Shown: positions 1 to 12,538 of the stretch, piece by piece
Layout: the number at the start of each line of letters is the position of its first letter
Position numbering within the stretch: position 1 is the stretch's first letter
Assembly: GCA_050734185.1 (NCBI GenBank)
Contig: JBOHUE010000059.1
Coordinates: forward strand, 1 to 20,795
Reading direction: 5' to 3'
Origin: JAFALX01 sp050734185
GTDB lineage: Bacteria > Chloroflexota > Dormibacteria > Aeolococcales > Aeolococcaceae
DNA: 20,795 nucleotides
The notes under the pieces: model-generated
Database searches by the model: none
Seen by the model: the letters and a program-made list of their open reading frames with translations, nothing else
Told to the model about the DNA's origin: nothing
Position numbers and translations under genes: made by a program

Positions 1-1133
1 GGGCAACGCCGTCAACGCCGCCTCGGAGATCCAGCATGCGTGGCACCACAGATCCGCAGACGACGATGCTGTCGACGCTGACACCGGAGAGCATGATCCC
101 GCCGGACCATCCGATCCGACGCATCAAGAAGGTGGTCAAGGCCGTGCTGGCTGACCTCGATGCGGAGTTCGACGCCATGTACGCCATCACCGGGCGGCAG
201 AGCGTGCCGCCGGAGCAGCTGCTCAAGGCGACCGTGCTCATGGCGCTGTACTCGATTCGGAGCGAGCGGCAGTTCTGTGAGCGGCTGCAGTACGACCTGC
301 TCTTCAAGTTCTTTTTGGATCTCAACATCGATGCCGCTGCGTTCGACCACAGCACGTTCTCGCGAAACCGCGACCGGCTGCTCGAGCACGAGATCGCGGA
401 CCGCTTCTTCGCGGCGGTGGTGCGGCAGGCGCACCTGCGCCGGTACATCTCCGGCGAGCATTTCAGCGTCGATGGCACGCTGCTCGAGGCCTGGGCGTCG
501 CACAAGAGCTTCCGACCCAAGGACAGCGGCACGGGTCGGCCGTCGGGGCCGGGTCGCAACGCCGAAGTGAGCTTTCACGGCGAGCGACGCAGCAATGAGA
601 CACATGAGTCCACCACGGATCCCGAGGCGCGCTTGGCCCGCAAGGGCGACGGGCAACCAGCCAGGCTGAGTTACGCAGGCCATCTGCTGATGGAGCACCG
701 CAACGCGCTGATCGCGGACATGGAGTTGACCCAGGCAACCGGCTACGCGGAGCGGGAGACGGCACTGACCTTGCTGGGCCGGCTGCCGCGGTGCGGGCGA
801 CGACGCACCGTGGCCGGAGACAAGGGCTACGACACGAGGGACTTCGTGGCTGGGTGTCGCGAGCTCGGCGTGACGCCGCACGTGGCGCAGAACACCAGCA
901 ATCGGCGCAGCGCCATCGATGCACGGACCACCCGGCACGCCGGGCACCTGGTCAGCCTGCGCATCCGCAAGCGCATCGAGGAACCGTTCGGCTGGATGAA
1001 AGTGTTTGCCGGCGGGAGAAAGCTGCGGTACATCGGTGTGCAGCGCAATCGGGCCTGGTTCCTGATGGCTGGGGCCGTCTACAACGTCATCCGGATCGCT
1101 GCGCTGGACGCCCAGACCGCCTAAACCGAGGCG
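1..1133 (+). mobile_element. IS5-type insertion sequence (left end probably outside window)
   Basis: A complete DDE transposase gene starts only 36 bases into the window, so the left end of the element is at or beyond the window edge. The 8-base sequence CGCCTCGG at 19-26 is matched in inverted orientation by CCGAGGCG at 1126-1133, flanking the transposase on both sides. This could be a terminal or subterminal inverted repeat, but 8 bases in GC-rich DNA is weak evidence and the true right end could lie anywhere before about 1250. No target-site duplication could be identified. The boundaries given are approximate. Confidence 0.45.
36..1124 (+). CDS. IS5-family DDE transposase
   Basis: This is a 362-residue transposase of the IS4/IS5 superfamily, an enzyme that cuts and rejoins the ends of its insertion sequence. 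The N-terminal third resembles the DUF772 domain (DHPIRRIKKVV near residue 25, then LLKATVLMALYSIRSERQF near 63-81, then FDHSTFSRNRDRLLE around 108-122). The catalytic DDE residues are recognisable: Asp in FSVDGTLLEAW (about residue 147), Asp in AGDKGYDTRDF (about 265) and Glu in RIRKRIEEPFGWMK (about 315). No frameshift or internal stop is visible and the length is normal for the family, so the protein looks intact. It stands alone with no second element-encoded gene. The ATG at 36 was used; an in-frame ATG at 66 is possible. Subgroup assignment within IS5 is not certain. Confidence 0.93.
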   Translation: MRGTTDPQTTMLSTLTPESMIPPDHPIRRIKKVVKAVLADLDAEFDAMYAITGRQSVPPEQLLKATVLMALYSIRSERQFCERLQYDLLFKFFLDLNIDAAAFDHSTFSRNRDRLLEHEIADRFFAAVVRQAHLRRYISGEHFSVDGTLLEAWASHKSFRPKDSGTGRPSGPGRNAEVSFHGERRSNETHESTTDPEARLARKGDGQPARLSYAGHLLMEHRNALIADMELTQATGYAERETALTLLGRLPRCGRRRTVAGDKGYDTRDFVAGCRELGVTPHVAQNTSNRRSAIDARTTRHAGHLVSLRIRKRIEEPFGWMKVFAGGRKLRYIGVQRNRAWFLMAGAVYNVIRIAALDAQTA

Positions 1134-1252
1134 AGTGGTGGGCGGAACAACGCTCTGACCTTGCCGAAATCGCAGGCGAAACCGCCCGTACCTCCGAACA
1201 CGCGGTCGCTCAGCTCTCGCCGACCCTGCTCGCGTCGAAGATCAACGCCCTG

Positions 1253-2029
1253 CTAGAAGACCGTCTGGGTCTGGCCGCCGTCGACGGAAACTGTCGATCC
1301 TGTCACGAACGACGCAGCCGGTGAGCACAGGAACACCGCGACGCGGGCGACCTCCTCCGGTTCACCGACGCGACCGAGCGGATTGCGGTGGCCGATGCCA
1401 CGAAAGTACGAGTCCAGGTCGGTGACGCCCGCAGCGTGCGCGAGCTCGATCTGGCGCTCGGTGCGGATGGCGGTGGCGAGAAGTGAGTTCACGCGCACCT
1501 TCGGCGCCAGGTCGTTGGCGAGGTTCTTCGACAGCCCGTTCACCGCGCCGCGCACGGTGTTGCTCAGCGTGAGCCCGGGAAGCTGCTGCTTCACGGTCGA
1601 CGACGACACGAAAAGAATCGCCGCGGCGTCCGACCTGCGCAGCGCCGGCAGCGCCGCGCGAATCAGATGGACGCCGCTCATGAACAGGTTGTTGAACCAG
1701 AGCTGCCAGTCCTCGTCGCCGAGCTCACCAAAGCGGCCCTTGGGCGGTCCGCCGGTGTTCACCACGAGCGTGTCGAGGCGGCCGAGCTCGTCCACCGTCC
1801 GCGTCACCGCGTCGTGCGCCTGCTCCCGGTCGCCGACGTCGGCGACCGTCGAGACCACGCGCACGCCCCGAGCGAGCACCGCGTTCGACGCCGTCGCCAG
1901 GTCGTCGGCGCCGCGGGCGCACATGCCGACATCGGCGCCCTCTGCAGCGAAAACCTCCGCGATCGCGCGGCCCATGCCCTTGCTGGACGCGGCGACGAAC
2001 GCCGCGCGTCCTCGAAGTCCCAGATCCAT
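1253..2029 (-). CDS. SDR-family protein with non-canonical catalytic motif
   Basis: A 258-residue protein of the short-chain dehydrogenase/reductase fold. The nucleotide-binding glycine motif is a variant, AASSKGMGRAIA (residues 13-24), and the usual NNAG is NTGG (91-94). Ser142-144 supply the catalytic-serine position, but the expected YxxxK is replaced by LTLSN (153-157), so the Tyr and Lys of the classical tetrad are both absent. The C-terminus has the usual oligomer segment (FVTGSTVSVDGGQ). This matches what I recall of a BKR-like SDR subgroup that lacks the full tetrad; the closest named relatives are 3-oxoacyl-ACP reductases, but true activity and substrate are unknown. The ATG at 2029 sits 9 bases after a possible TAGGGT -10 box and is divergent from the MazF-like gene. 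Its 3' end faces the insertion sequence. Confidence 0.88.
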   Translation of the reverse strand: MDLGLRGRAAFVAASSKGMGRAIAEVFAAEGADVGMCARGADDLATASNAVLARGVRVVSTVADVGDREQAHDAVTRTVDELGRLDTLVVNTGGPPKGRFGELGDEDWQLWFNNLFMSGVHLIRAALPALRRSDAAAILFVSSSTVKQQLPGLTLSNTVRGAVNGLSKNLANDLAPKVRVNSLLATAIRTERQIELAHAAGVTDLDSYFRGIGHRNPLGRVGEPEEVARVAVFLCSPAASFVTGSTVSVDGGQTQTVF

Positions 2030-2038
2030 AGCCAGCGG

Positions 2039-2044
2039 ACCCTA
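2039..2044 (-). promoter_or_regulatory. Candidate -10 box of the SDR gene
   Basis: On the minus strand TAGGGT fits the TANNNT pattern of high-GC bacterial -10 boxes and ends 9 bases before the ATG at 2029. Transcription starting about 7 bases downstream would leave only 1-3 bases of leader. A weak -35 match (TTCGCC) lies 17 bases upstream. No Shine-Dalgarno is present in the gap. Confidence 0.4.
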
Positions 2045-2151
2045 GCAGGGTCGGCCGGTCCGGCGAATCTGGACGGATGCCGGACCGTGACGGGTTAATA
2101 GAGCGGAAACCCTGTACGCATGCGACCAGACCTGCTATCAATCCTTTCGCG

Positions 2152-3159
2152 ATGTGGAGCGCCCCGGATACGGTGCGGGTTTCCGCCGAAGCTCGTCGGT
2201 CCGTGCGTCGCGGACAGATCTGGCTTGCGGAGCGGACTCCGCCAGAGCCGCCCGTGCCCGTGCTCGTCCTGAGCGATGACGGTGAGCCGGGGTCCGCGGT
2301 CGCCGTGGCACCGCTGGTGCCCGAGCGCCTCGACGCCCGTGGCTGCGTCGCCGTCGATGAGACCGATGGCCTCGAAGCGCAGGCGACCGTGGACGTCCGG
2401 CACCTGACATCGCTCGAGCGCTCCGCGTTCGTGCGGCCGCTCGGGGCAGTGTCCGCGAGGCGTCAGGCGCTCGTCGACTCGGCGCTCTGCGACGTGCTCG
2501 GCATCGCCATTCCCGAGCCCGCCGTCACTCGCGACGATCCGGTGCCACAGCCGAGCAACGGCGCCGTGCACAGCGGACAAGCGTCTGCGCCTCCTCCTCC
2601 GCCGCCGCCGCCGCCCGATCCTGCGCCGCTGCAGATCGCGAGGCCGGCGCCCGAGGCACCGCCGGTGTACGAGGCACTGGGCCGGCGCGACCGAGCGCCC
2701 GCGTATCGCGGCACGGTGTCGCGGGACGACGCGCTCTACGAGGTCACGGTGCCGCTCGAGGCGGATGAGCTATCGGAGCTGGAGCCGTTCGACTGGTCGG
2801 AGGCGGCACTCGGGCTCGACGAGCATCCGATCGCCCAGCTGTTCCCGCAACCCGAGCCCGCGCCGCGGGAGCTCGCCGTGGTCGAGACACCCGAGCCGCA
2901 GCGGCGAGACGTGCATGTCGAGAATCCGACGCCGGCCGCCGCGGTGATGCCGGAGCTGCTCGAGATCGTGCGCCGGCGGCTGCACCGATCTGCTCCGCGA
3001 CTCGAGGGCGTGCTCGTGCAGGCGGCGGACGAGGGTCGCAGCGTGCAGTGGGCGGCCGCAGCCGTGCGTCACACCGCGGTGCGCGGAGTCATGCAGTCGA
3101 CGCTGGACGAGATCGCGCAGGAGATCTCGGCCGTCGGCGCCCGCCGCCCCGCGAGGTAG
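2152..3159 (+). CDS. MazF/PemK-like N-terminal domain, polyproline linker and helical C-terminus
   Basis: A 335-residue protein in three parts. Residues about 18-118 resemble the MazF/PemK/CcdB barrel: RRGQIWLAE (19-27), PVLVLSDD (36-43), VAVAPLVPE (50-58), then a segment ending in ALVDSALCDVLG, the order seen in type II toxins (start strand, mid strand, final helix). No antitoxin gene is adjacent, and I cannot confirm the catalytic Arg/Thr of MazF ribonucleases, so toxicity should not be assumed. Residues 147-155 are nine consecutive prolines inside a Pro/Ala-rich linker, encoded by CCT/CCG repeats near 2590-2617. The last 70 residues are predicted helical (PELLEIVRRRLHR onward). No signal peptide or membrane segment is evident. 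The start is uncertain: an in-frame ATG at 2077 would add 25 residues of unlikely sequence, so 2152 is preferred, although neither has a good ribosome-binding site. Confidence 0.65.
   Translation: MWSAPDTVRVSAEARRSVRRGQIWLAERTPPEPPVPVLVLSDDGEPGSAVAVAPLVPERLDARGCVAVDETDGLEAQATVDVRHLTSLERSAFVRPLGAVSARRQALVDSALCDVLGIAIPEPAVTRDDPVPQPSNGAVHSGQASAPPPPPPPPPDPAPLQIARPAPEAPPVYEALGRRDRAPAYRGTVSRDDALYEVTVPLEADELSELEPFDWSEAALGLDEHPIAQLFPQPEPAPRELAVVETPEPQRRDVHVENPTPAAAVMPELLEIVRRRLHRSAPRLEGVLVQAADEGRSVQWAAAAVRHTAVRGVMQSTLDEIAQEISAVGARRPAR
2590..2617 (+). repeat. CCT/CCG trinucleotide tract coding for polyproline
   Basis: A short run of CCT then CCG codons encodes nine prolines in the linker of the MazF-like protein. 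Tracts of this kind can vary in length by replication slippage while keeping the reading frame. Confidence 0.7.
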
Positions 3160-3168
3160 GGCGCGCGG

Positions 3169-3462
3169 TCAGCTGATCGTCCCGGTCAGCAGCAGCACGA
3201 GCGCCACAACCAAAAAGCCGAGGCACGCGAAGATCGAGACCAGCCCCGCGCCGGCTCGACGTTCCTCGGCCACGATCGGATGGCCGGCCGGACAGACGCG
3301 GAGCCGCGGATCGGGGATCTGCCGCCGCGGATAACGGAGGTCGCATTGGTCGCAGCGGTAGTAGATGCGGTCTCCCTCGCCGTGGAACACCCGCGATCCG
3401 TAGCGGTCCGCGATGAGTGCGAGCAGCACGAGGAAGCAGAGAACCGTGGCCCCGACGTACAT
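3169..3462 (-). CDS. Small two-TM protein with zinc-ribbon-like CxxC...CxxxH segment
   Basis: A 97-residue protein with no recognised family. Residues about 3-18 form a hydrophobic segment and 73-95 a second, so both ends probably sit in the membrane with a middle loop between them. The loop has RCDQC (C37, C40) followed by C57 and H61 in CPAGH, which looks like a small zinc ribbon. Its ATG at 3462 overlaps the pyrD stop by one base (TGATG), so it is very likely co-transcribed and coupled to the pyr genes. A longer in-frame upstream reading frame exists, but it lies inside pyrD in another frame and is a shadow. Function is unknown; association with pyrimidine metabolism is inferred only from position. 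Confidence 0.75.
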   Translation of the reverse strand: MYVGATVLCFLVLLALIADRYGSRVFHGEGDRIYYRCDQCDLRYPRRQIPDPRLRVCPAGHPIVAEERRAGAGLVSIFACLGFLVVALVLLLTGTIS

Positions 3463-4337
3463 CAGACAGCAGCGTGCGCGCGCGCCCTCGTGTCGGTGAG
3501 CGCCTCGGCGACGTGGATCGCGGTCCAGGGATCGATGAAGCTCGCCGTGCCCACCTGCACCGCGACGGCGCCGGCGACGAGGAAGTCGGCGGCGGAGGCG
3601 GCGTCGGTGATGCCGCCGACACCGACGACCGGGATCGAGACCGCGCCGCACACCTGCGCCACAGCCGCCACCGCCTGCGCATGGATGGCGGGACCGCTGA
3701 GGCCACCGCTGCCCTGGGGCAGCACGGGGCGGCGCGACGCCCGGTGGATCTTGGTGCCCACGTACGTGTTCACCGCCGAGATCGAGTCGGCGCCCGCGCT
3801 CGCAACCGCGCGCGCGACGGTGGCGATGTCGGTCACGTTGGGGCTGAGTTTGACCATAACGTGCCGGCCGGTGACCGCACGCACCGCCTGCACCAGGGCC
3901 GCAGCGGCCGAGGCATCGCGGCCGAAGTCCATCCCGTGCGCGATGTTGGGACACGAGATGTTGAGCTCGTAGCCCGAGATGCCGGCTGCGTCGTCGAGGC
4001 GCCGCACGCAGTGCACGTAGTCGTCGGCGTTCTCGGCGGCGACGTTGACGATCACCGGGATCCGCCAGCCGGTGTACACGGGCGCGTAGTGCTCGCGCAC
4101 CCACTCGACACCCGGGTTCTGCAGCCCGATGCTGTTGAGCATCCCGCCGGCCACCTCGGCAACGCGCGGCGGCGCATTCCCCGCGCGCGGCAGGCGCGTC
4201 GTGCCCTTGGTGTACAGCGCACCGGCGCGCTGCAGGTCGATGAGCTGCTCCAGCTCGAAGCCGTAGCCGGCGGTGCCGCTGGCGAGGCCGACCGGGTTGG
4301 AGAGCACGAGCCCTCGGCCCAGATCGATCGCGCTCAC
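3462..4337 (-). CDS. pyrD: Dihydroorotate dehydrogenase, class 1B catalytic subunit (PyrD)
   Basis: This 291-residue FMN enzyme oxidises dihydroorotate to orotate, the fourth step of UMP synthesis. It is a cytosolic class 1B type, which works as a heterotetramer with PyrK and passes electrons to NAD+. Visible motifs are GLASGTAGYG near the N-terminus (FMN binding), NSIGLQNPG, ELNISCPN with the class 1 catalytic Cys, KLSPNVTDI, GGLSGPAI typical of class 1B, and GVGGI...VQVGTA for the phosphate end of FMN. Length fits the family (about 300). The start is GTG at 4337, overlapping the pyrK stop as GTGA. The adjacent pyrK supports the 1B assignment rather than the quinone-dependent class 2. Confidence 0.96.
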   Translation of the reverse strand: MSAIDLGRGLVLSNPVGLASGTAGYGFELEQLIDLQRAGALYTKGTTRLPRAGNAPPRVAEVAGGMLNSIGLQNPGVEWVREHYAPVYTGWRIPVIVNVAAENADDYVHCVRRLDDAAGISGYELNISCPNIAHGMDFGRDASAAAALVQAVRAVTGRHVMVKLSPNVTDIATVARAVASAGADSISAVNTYVGTKIHRASRRPVLPQGSGGLSGPAIHAQAVAAVAQVCGAVSIPVVGVGGITDAASAADFLVAGAVAVQVGTASFIDPWTAIHVAEALTDTRARAHAAV

Positions 4338-5175
4338 GCGACGTCCGCCCCCGGCATTGCCCTGACCGCGTCCCAGTCGACCGTGCTCATCGGCAACACC
4401 GGTCCGTCGCTACAGCACAGCGCCCAGCGCGAGGTGCCGACCGCGTCGAATGCCGGGACGGCGCAGCCCAGGCACGTGCCGAAGCCGCACCCCATCGGCG
4501 CCTCCAGCGACGCCTCGAGCACCACGGCCCGCGTCTCACGCTCGGTGAGCACATCCCACACCGCGGCGAGCATGCGGTTCGGCCCGCAGGCGTAGACGTC
4601 GCGCTCTCCCGCATCAGGCAACGCGCGGAGGAGATCAGTGACGACGCCGCGCATGCCACGGCTGCCGTCGTACGTCGTCTCGCGCACCTCGATCGCGGCG
4701 CCGCGGCGGAACCGAGGCGCGGGGTACAGCCGCGCGGCGGTCTGCGCGCCGCTGAACACGAGGATGTCGCGCGCGCCCCGGTCCATCAGGCGGCGGATCA
4801 GGAGCGGAAACGGCGCGCAGCCCACACCGCCGGAGATGACGACGCAGCTGTCAGCGACGCCGTCGAGCGTGAAGCCGTGGCCGAGCGGCCCGAGCACCTC
4901 GAGCTCGTCGCCGGGACCGAGGCCGCCGAGCAGCCGCGTGCCGGCGCCCACCTCCTCGAAGACGAAGGCGCACTCGTCACCGTCGATCCACGCGACGCTG
5001 AACGGCCGCCGCAGCAGCGGCTCGACCCCGGGTCCGCACCGGAGCTGCGCGAACTGACCGGGCTCGGCCGTTGCTGCCAGATTCGGCAGCAGCACGGTGA
5101 GCTCCACCAGCGAGCCGAAGCGTTCCACGCGCATCACCTGGCCGCTCTCCATGCGGGTGCGGGAGAGGTCGGCGC

Positions 5176-5179
<4 letters not shown>
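4334..5179 (-). CDS. pyrK: Dihydroorotate dehydrogenase electron-transfer subunit (PyrK)
   Basis: A 281-residue flavin/iron-sulfur subunit that carries electrons from PyrD's FMN through FAD and a [2Fe-2S] cluster to NAD+. RRPFSVAW is the FAD-binding motif of ferredoxin-reductase-like domains, SGGVGCAPF is the nucleotide-binding glycine motif, and YACGPNRML is the conserved segment before the cluster. The C-terminal MGCGFGTCLGC, followed later by CC, supplies the four cluster cysteines. The start chosen is GTG at 5179, which overlaps the carAB stop as GTGA like the other junctions. An in-frame ATG at 5152 (MESGQVMRV) would remove nine residues. The reading frame stays open far upstream inside carAB, but that part is an antiphase shadow. 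Confidence 0.95.
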
Positions 5180-9706
<4,527 letters not shown>

Positions 9707-9714
<8 letters not shown>

Positions 9715-11038
9715 GCACGACCGCCATCCGCGGCGCAAGCCGTTCGTGGTCCATGTGCACGACGGTGCCGGACGCGATCGTCAGCAGCACCCTGCCCCGC
9801 ACGCGCGCGCCGAACAGCGGCGTGTTGCGCGACCGCGAGCGCAGCGTCGCCGCGGTCACGTCCCACTCCGCGCCGGGATCGAACAGCGTCGCCGTCGCGG
9901 GCTCGTCGATGCCGAGGCGCGGCAGCGCGACACGCGCGTCGCGCAGCACGCGATGCGGTCCGACGGTGAGTGCCGCGATGACTCGTGGCAGCGCGAGAGC
10001 GTGAAACTCGGGAACGCTGAGGAGCTGGGGCAGCGCTAGCTCCAATCCGATCATGCCCGCTGCCGCGCGCTCATACGGCAGGCGCTTGTCCGACGCTCGG
10101 TGCGGCGCGTGGTCGGTCGCGATGGCGTCGATCACGCCGGTGATAAGGGCAGCGCGCACCGCCTCGACGCCATCCGCCTCGCGGATCGGCGGGTTCACCT
10201 TGCGCAGCGGATCGTCAGGCAGCATCGCCGACTGCTGCATCGTCAGGTGATGGGGCGTCACCTCGGCGGTGACCGCGACGCCGCGCTCGCGCGCCTGGCG
10301 CAGAACATCGACGGCGCCCTCGGTGGACACATGCTGCAGGTGCAGGCGCCCCGTCGCCGCGTGCTCCAGCGCGTCGAGCGCGGCCTGCACCGCGCGCACC
10401 TCCGTCTCGGGTGGGCGAACAGCGACAACCGGGAGATGCGCGCCGCGGCCGGCTCGGCGCGCGATGGCCTCTTCGTCCTCGGGATGCACGAACACCGGAC
10501 GCTCGTGCCGTGCTGCGGCGCGAAGGGCCTGCTCGAGCAGCGGACTGTGCGCAGCGTTGCGGCCGTCGTCGCCCAGCGCGGTCGCGCCGGCGGCGAGGCA
10601 TCCGTCGACATCGGTGAGCCGGTGGCCGGAGAGACCGCGCGAGAGGGCCGCAACCTGCAGCACCTGCACCCGCGCCTCCTCGTTGCGGCGCATCGCGGCC
10701 TGCACGCGCCGCGGTGAGTCGATCGGCGGTCGCGTGTTGGCCATCGCGACCACCGTTGTGAATCCGCCGGCAGCTGCCGCCGCAGCGCCGCTGAGCACCG
10801 TCTCCACGTCGTCACCGCCCGGCTCGCGGAGGTGCGCGTGCAGGTCGATGAAGCCCGGACACAGCACGCATTCCGGTTCGCCCGCGCGCGGCGTCAGGTC
10901 GATTGGCGCCGTGTCGTCGCCCGGCGGACCGTGATCGATCGCGATCAAGCGCCCGTCCTCGATCCAGACGTCGCGGTTGGAGACGTCGAGGTCGATGGCT
11001 GGATCGATGACGCGGATGCCGCGGAGGTGGAGCCTCAT
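9707..11038 (-). CDS. pyrC: Dihydroorotase (PyrC, type I)
   Basis: A 443-residue zinc amidohydrolase that cyclises carbamoyl aspartate to dihydroorotate. The metal-binding HAHLRE (His67, His69) lies in PGFIDLHAHLREPG, followed by MANTRPPIDSP. Further conserved points are VFVHPEDEEAI, HLQHVSTEGAVD, EVTPHHL, KVNPPIRE and ATDHAPH, which carries the catalytic Asp. Length and motif order fit the long bacterial type I enzymes, often found beside pyrB. No key residue is missing. The ATG at 11038 overlaps the pyrR stop as ATGA; an in-frame start 8 codons upstream lies inside pyrR and adds only basic residues, so it was not used. Confidence 0.96.
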
Positions 11039-11607
11039 CGCGCGTCTCCGCGGAGCAGCCACGCGCCGTCGACGCCGTCGATCTCGCGAAACCGAACGTA
11101 CACGCGGTCACCGGGCGCGGTCGGCACGTTCTTGCCCACATACGTGGCCCGCAGCGGCAGCTCGCGGTGACCGCGATCGACGAGCGTGAGCACCTCGACG
11201 GCTGCGGGGCGTCCCGCGTCGACCAGAGCGTCGATGGACGCGCGAAGCGTGCGTCCGGTGAAGAGCACGTCGTCAACGACGATCACCGTCGACCCGGTGA
11301 TCGATGCCGGCGCACCACCGTCGAGCGCAGCCAGCGCGGCCGGCCGGGGATCGAGCGGGCGCGGGCGGTCGTCGCGGTACCCACGCGGATCGAGTGCGAC
11401 GACATGCGGTGCGTGAGCGAAGTCCCCGAGGGCGGTGGCGACGCGCTGCGCCAGCGGCACGCCACGCGTCCGGATGCCGGCGAGCACGCAGGCATCCAGC
11501 GAGGGGTGGCGTTCGGCGACCTCGTGCGCAAGGCGCACGACAGCGCGGTGCAGCTGCGCAGCGTCGAGAAGCTGCGGGTGTCCCTCGAGCGAGGGCAGCT
11601 GGCTCAC
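11035..11607 (-). CDS. pyrR: PyrR, UMP-responsive pyr RNA-binding regulator / uracil phosphoribosyltransferase
   Basis: A 190-residue type I phosphoribosyltransferase-fold protein. The PRPP-binding motif VIVVDDVLFTGRTLRASI occupies roughly residues 108-125, and GIRTRGVPLAQR (44-55) and the C-terminal region around YVGKNVPT are also typical of PyrR. In known systems PyrR binds a conserved hairpin in pyr leader RNA when UMP is high and represses the genes, by attenuation in Bacillus and at the translational level in mycobacteria; many also have weak uracil phosphoribosyltransferase activity. A near-consensus PyrR hairpin lies upstream of pyrB in this operon, which supports the regulatory role. 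The start is GTG at 11607, overlapping the pyrB stop (GTGA). Confidence 0.95.
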   Translation of the reverse strand: MSQLPSLEGHPQLLDAAQLHRAVVRLAHEVAERHPSLDACVLAGIRTRGVPLAQRVATALGDFAHAPHVVALDPRGYRDDRPRPLDPRPAALAALDGGAPASITGSTVIVVDDVLFTGRTLRASIDALVDAGRPAAVEVLTLVDRGHRELPLRATYVGKNVPTAPGDRVYVRFREIDGVDGAWLLRGDAR

Positions 11608-12530
11608 GTCAGCATCCAGTCGAGCAGCGCCATGCGCAGTGCAACGCCATTGGCCGCCTGGCGGAAGTACGCGGCGCGCGGGTCGGCGTCGACCTCTGGC
11701 GCGATCTCGTCGATACGCGGCAGCGGGTGCATCACCACCGCGGTGTCGCGCAGCGCGCGCATGAGGTCGGCATCGATGCGAAAGGCGGTGTTCGCCTGCT
11801 CGAACTCGGCGGCGTCAGTGAACCGCTCACGCTGCACCCGCGTCTGATACACGACATCCACGTCGGCGGCGACGTCATGCAGGCTGTCGCTCAGCGTGTA
11901 CGGCACGCCGCGCTTTTCGAGCCGGCTGATGATGTCGGGCCCCACCTGCACCACCGGCGGTGCGACAAAGTAGAAGCGCACCCGTGGGTACTGCGCGAGC
12001 AGCAGGGCGAGCGAGCGTGCGGTGCGCCCGAAGCGGAGGTCGCCGCAGAAGGCGACGCTCACACCATCGATGTGCCCCACCTCGCGCTGCACCGTGAACA
12101 GATCCAGCAGCGCCTGCGTTGGGTGCTCGCCGGGACCATCGCCCGCGTTGATGACCGGCACGGTCGCGACCTGCGCTGCGCGCGCGGCGGCTCCGAGCTG
12201 ATCGTGGCGCAGGACGATGAGGTCAGCGTACGTCGACACCATGCGCACCGTGTCCTCGAGCGTCTCGCCCTTGATCGCGCTCGAGAATGTATGTGCCGCT
12301 TCTGTCCCCAACACGCTACCGCCGAGACGAAGCATCGCCGACTCGAAGCTGAGCCGCGTCCGCGTGCTGGGCTCGTAGAAGAGGCTGGCCATGATGCGCC
12401 CGTCGAGGCGGTGGTCACGCACGCCGTCGAGCGCCTGCGCCCGGGCGAACAGCGCAGCCAGCGTGCCCGGATCGAACTGCTCGCTCGACACCACGTGGCG
12501 CAGCCCTGTAAGCGGCTCTTTCAGCGCCAT
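11604..12530 (-). CDS. pyrB: Aspartate carbamoyltransferase catalytic subunit (PyrB)
   Basis: A 308-residue transcarbamylase that joins carbamoyl phosphate and aspartate to give carbamoyl aspartate, the committed step. The carbamoyl-phosphate site is FYEPSTRTR (residues 51-59), KGET (87-90) is the lysine loop from the neighbouring subunit, GEHPTQALLDL begins at 134, and HPLPR follows near the C-terminus. All are intact. No pyrI regulatory subunit is seen. It is the first gene of the operon: the ATG at 12530 follows GGAGG (12545-12541) by 10 bases, and that site is buried in a leader hairpin, so translation of this gene is the probable control point for the operon. Confidence 0.97.
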   Translation of the reverse strand: MALKEPLTGLRHVVSSEQFDPGTLAALFARAQALDGVRDHRLDGRIMASLFYEPSTRTRLSFESAMLRLGGSVLGTEAAHTFSSAIKGETLEDTVRMVSTYADLIVLRHDQLGAAARAAQVATVPVINAGDGPGEHPTQALLDLFTVQREVGHIDGVSVAFCGDLRFGRTARSLALLLAQYPRVRFYFVAPPVVQVGPDIISRLEKRGVPYTLSDSLHDVAADVDVVYQTRVQRERFTDAAEFEQANTAFRIDADLMRALRDTAVVMHPLPRIDEIAPEVDADPRAAYFRQAANGVALRMALLDWMLT

Positions 12531-12538
12531 CGGTGACA

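Noticed and set aside
3417..4595. 392-residue plus-strand open frame
   Set aside because: Antisense to pyrD and pyrK; no domain or start signal.
11304..12536. 410-residue plus-strand open frame
   Set aside because: Antisense to pyrB and pyrR, which have full motif support; composition is that of a shadow frame.
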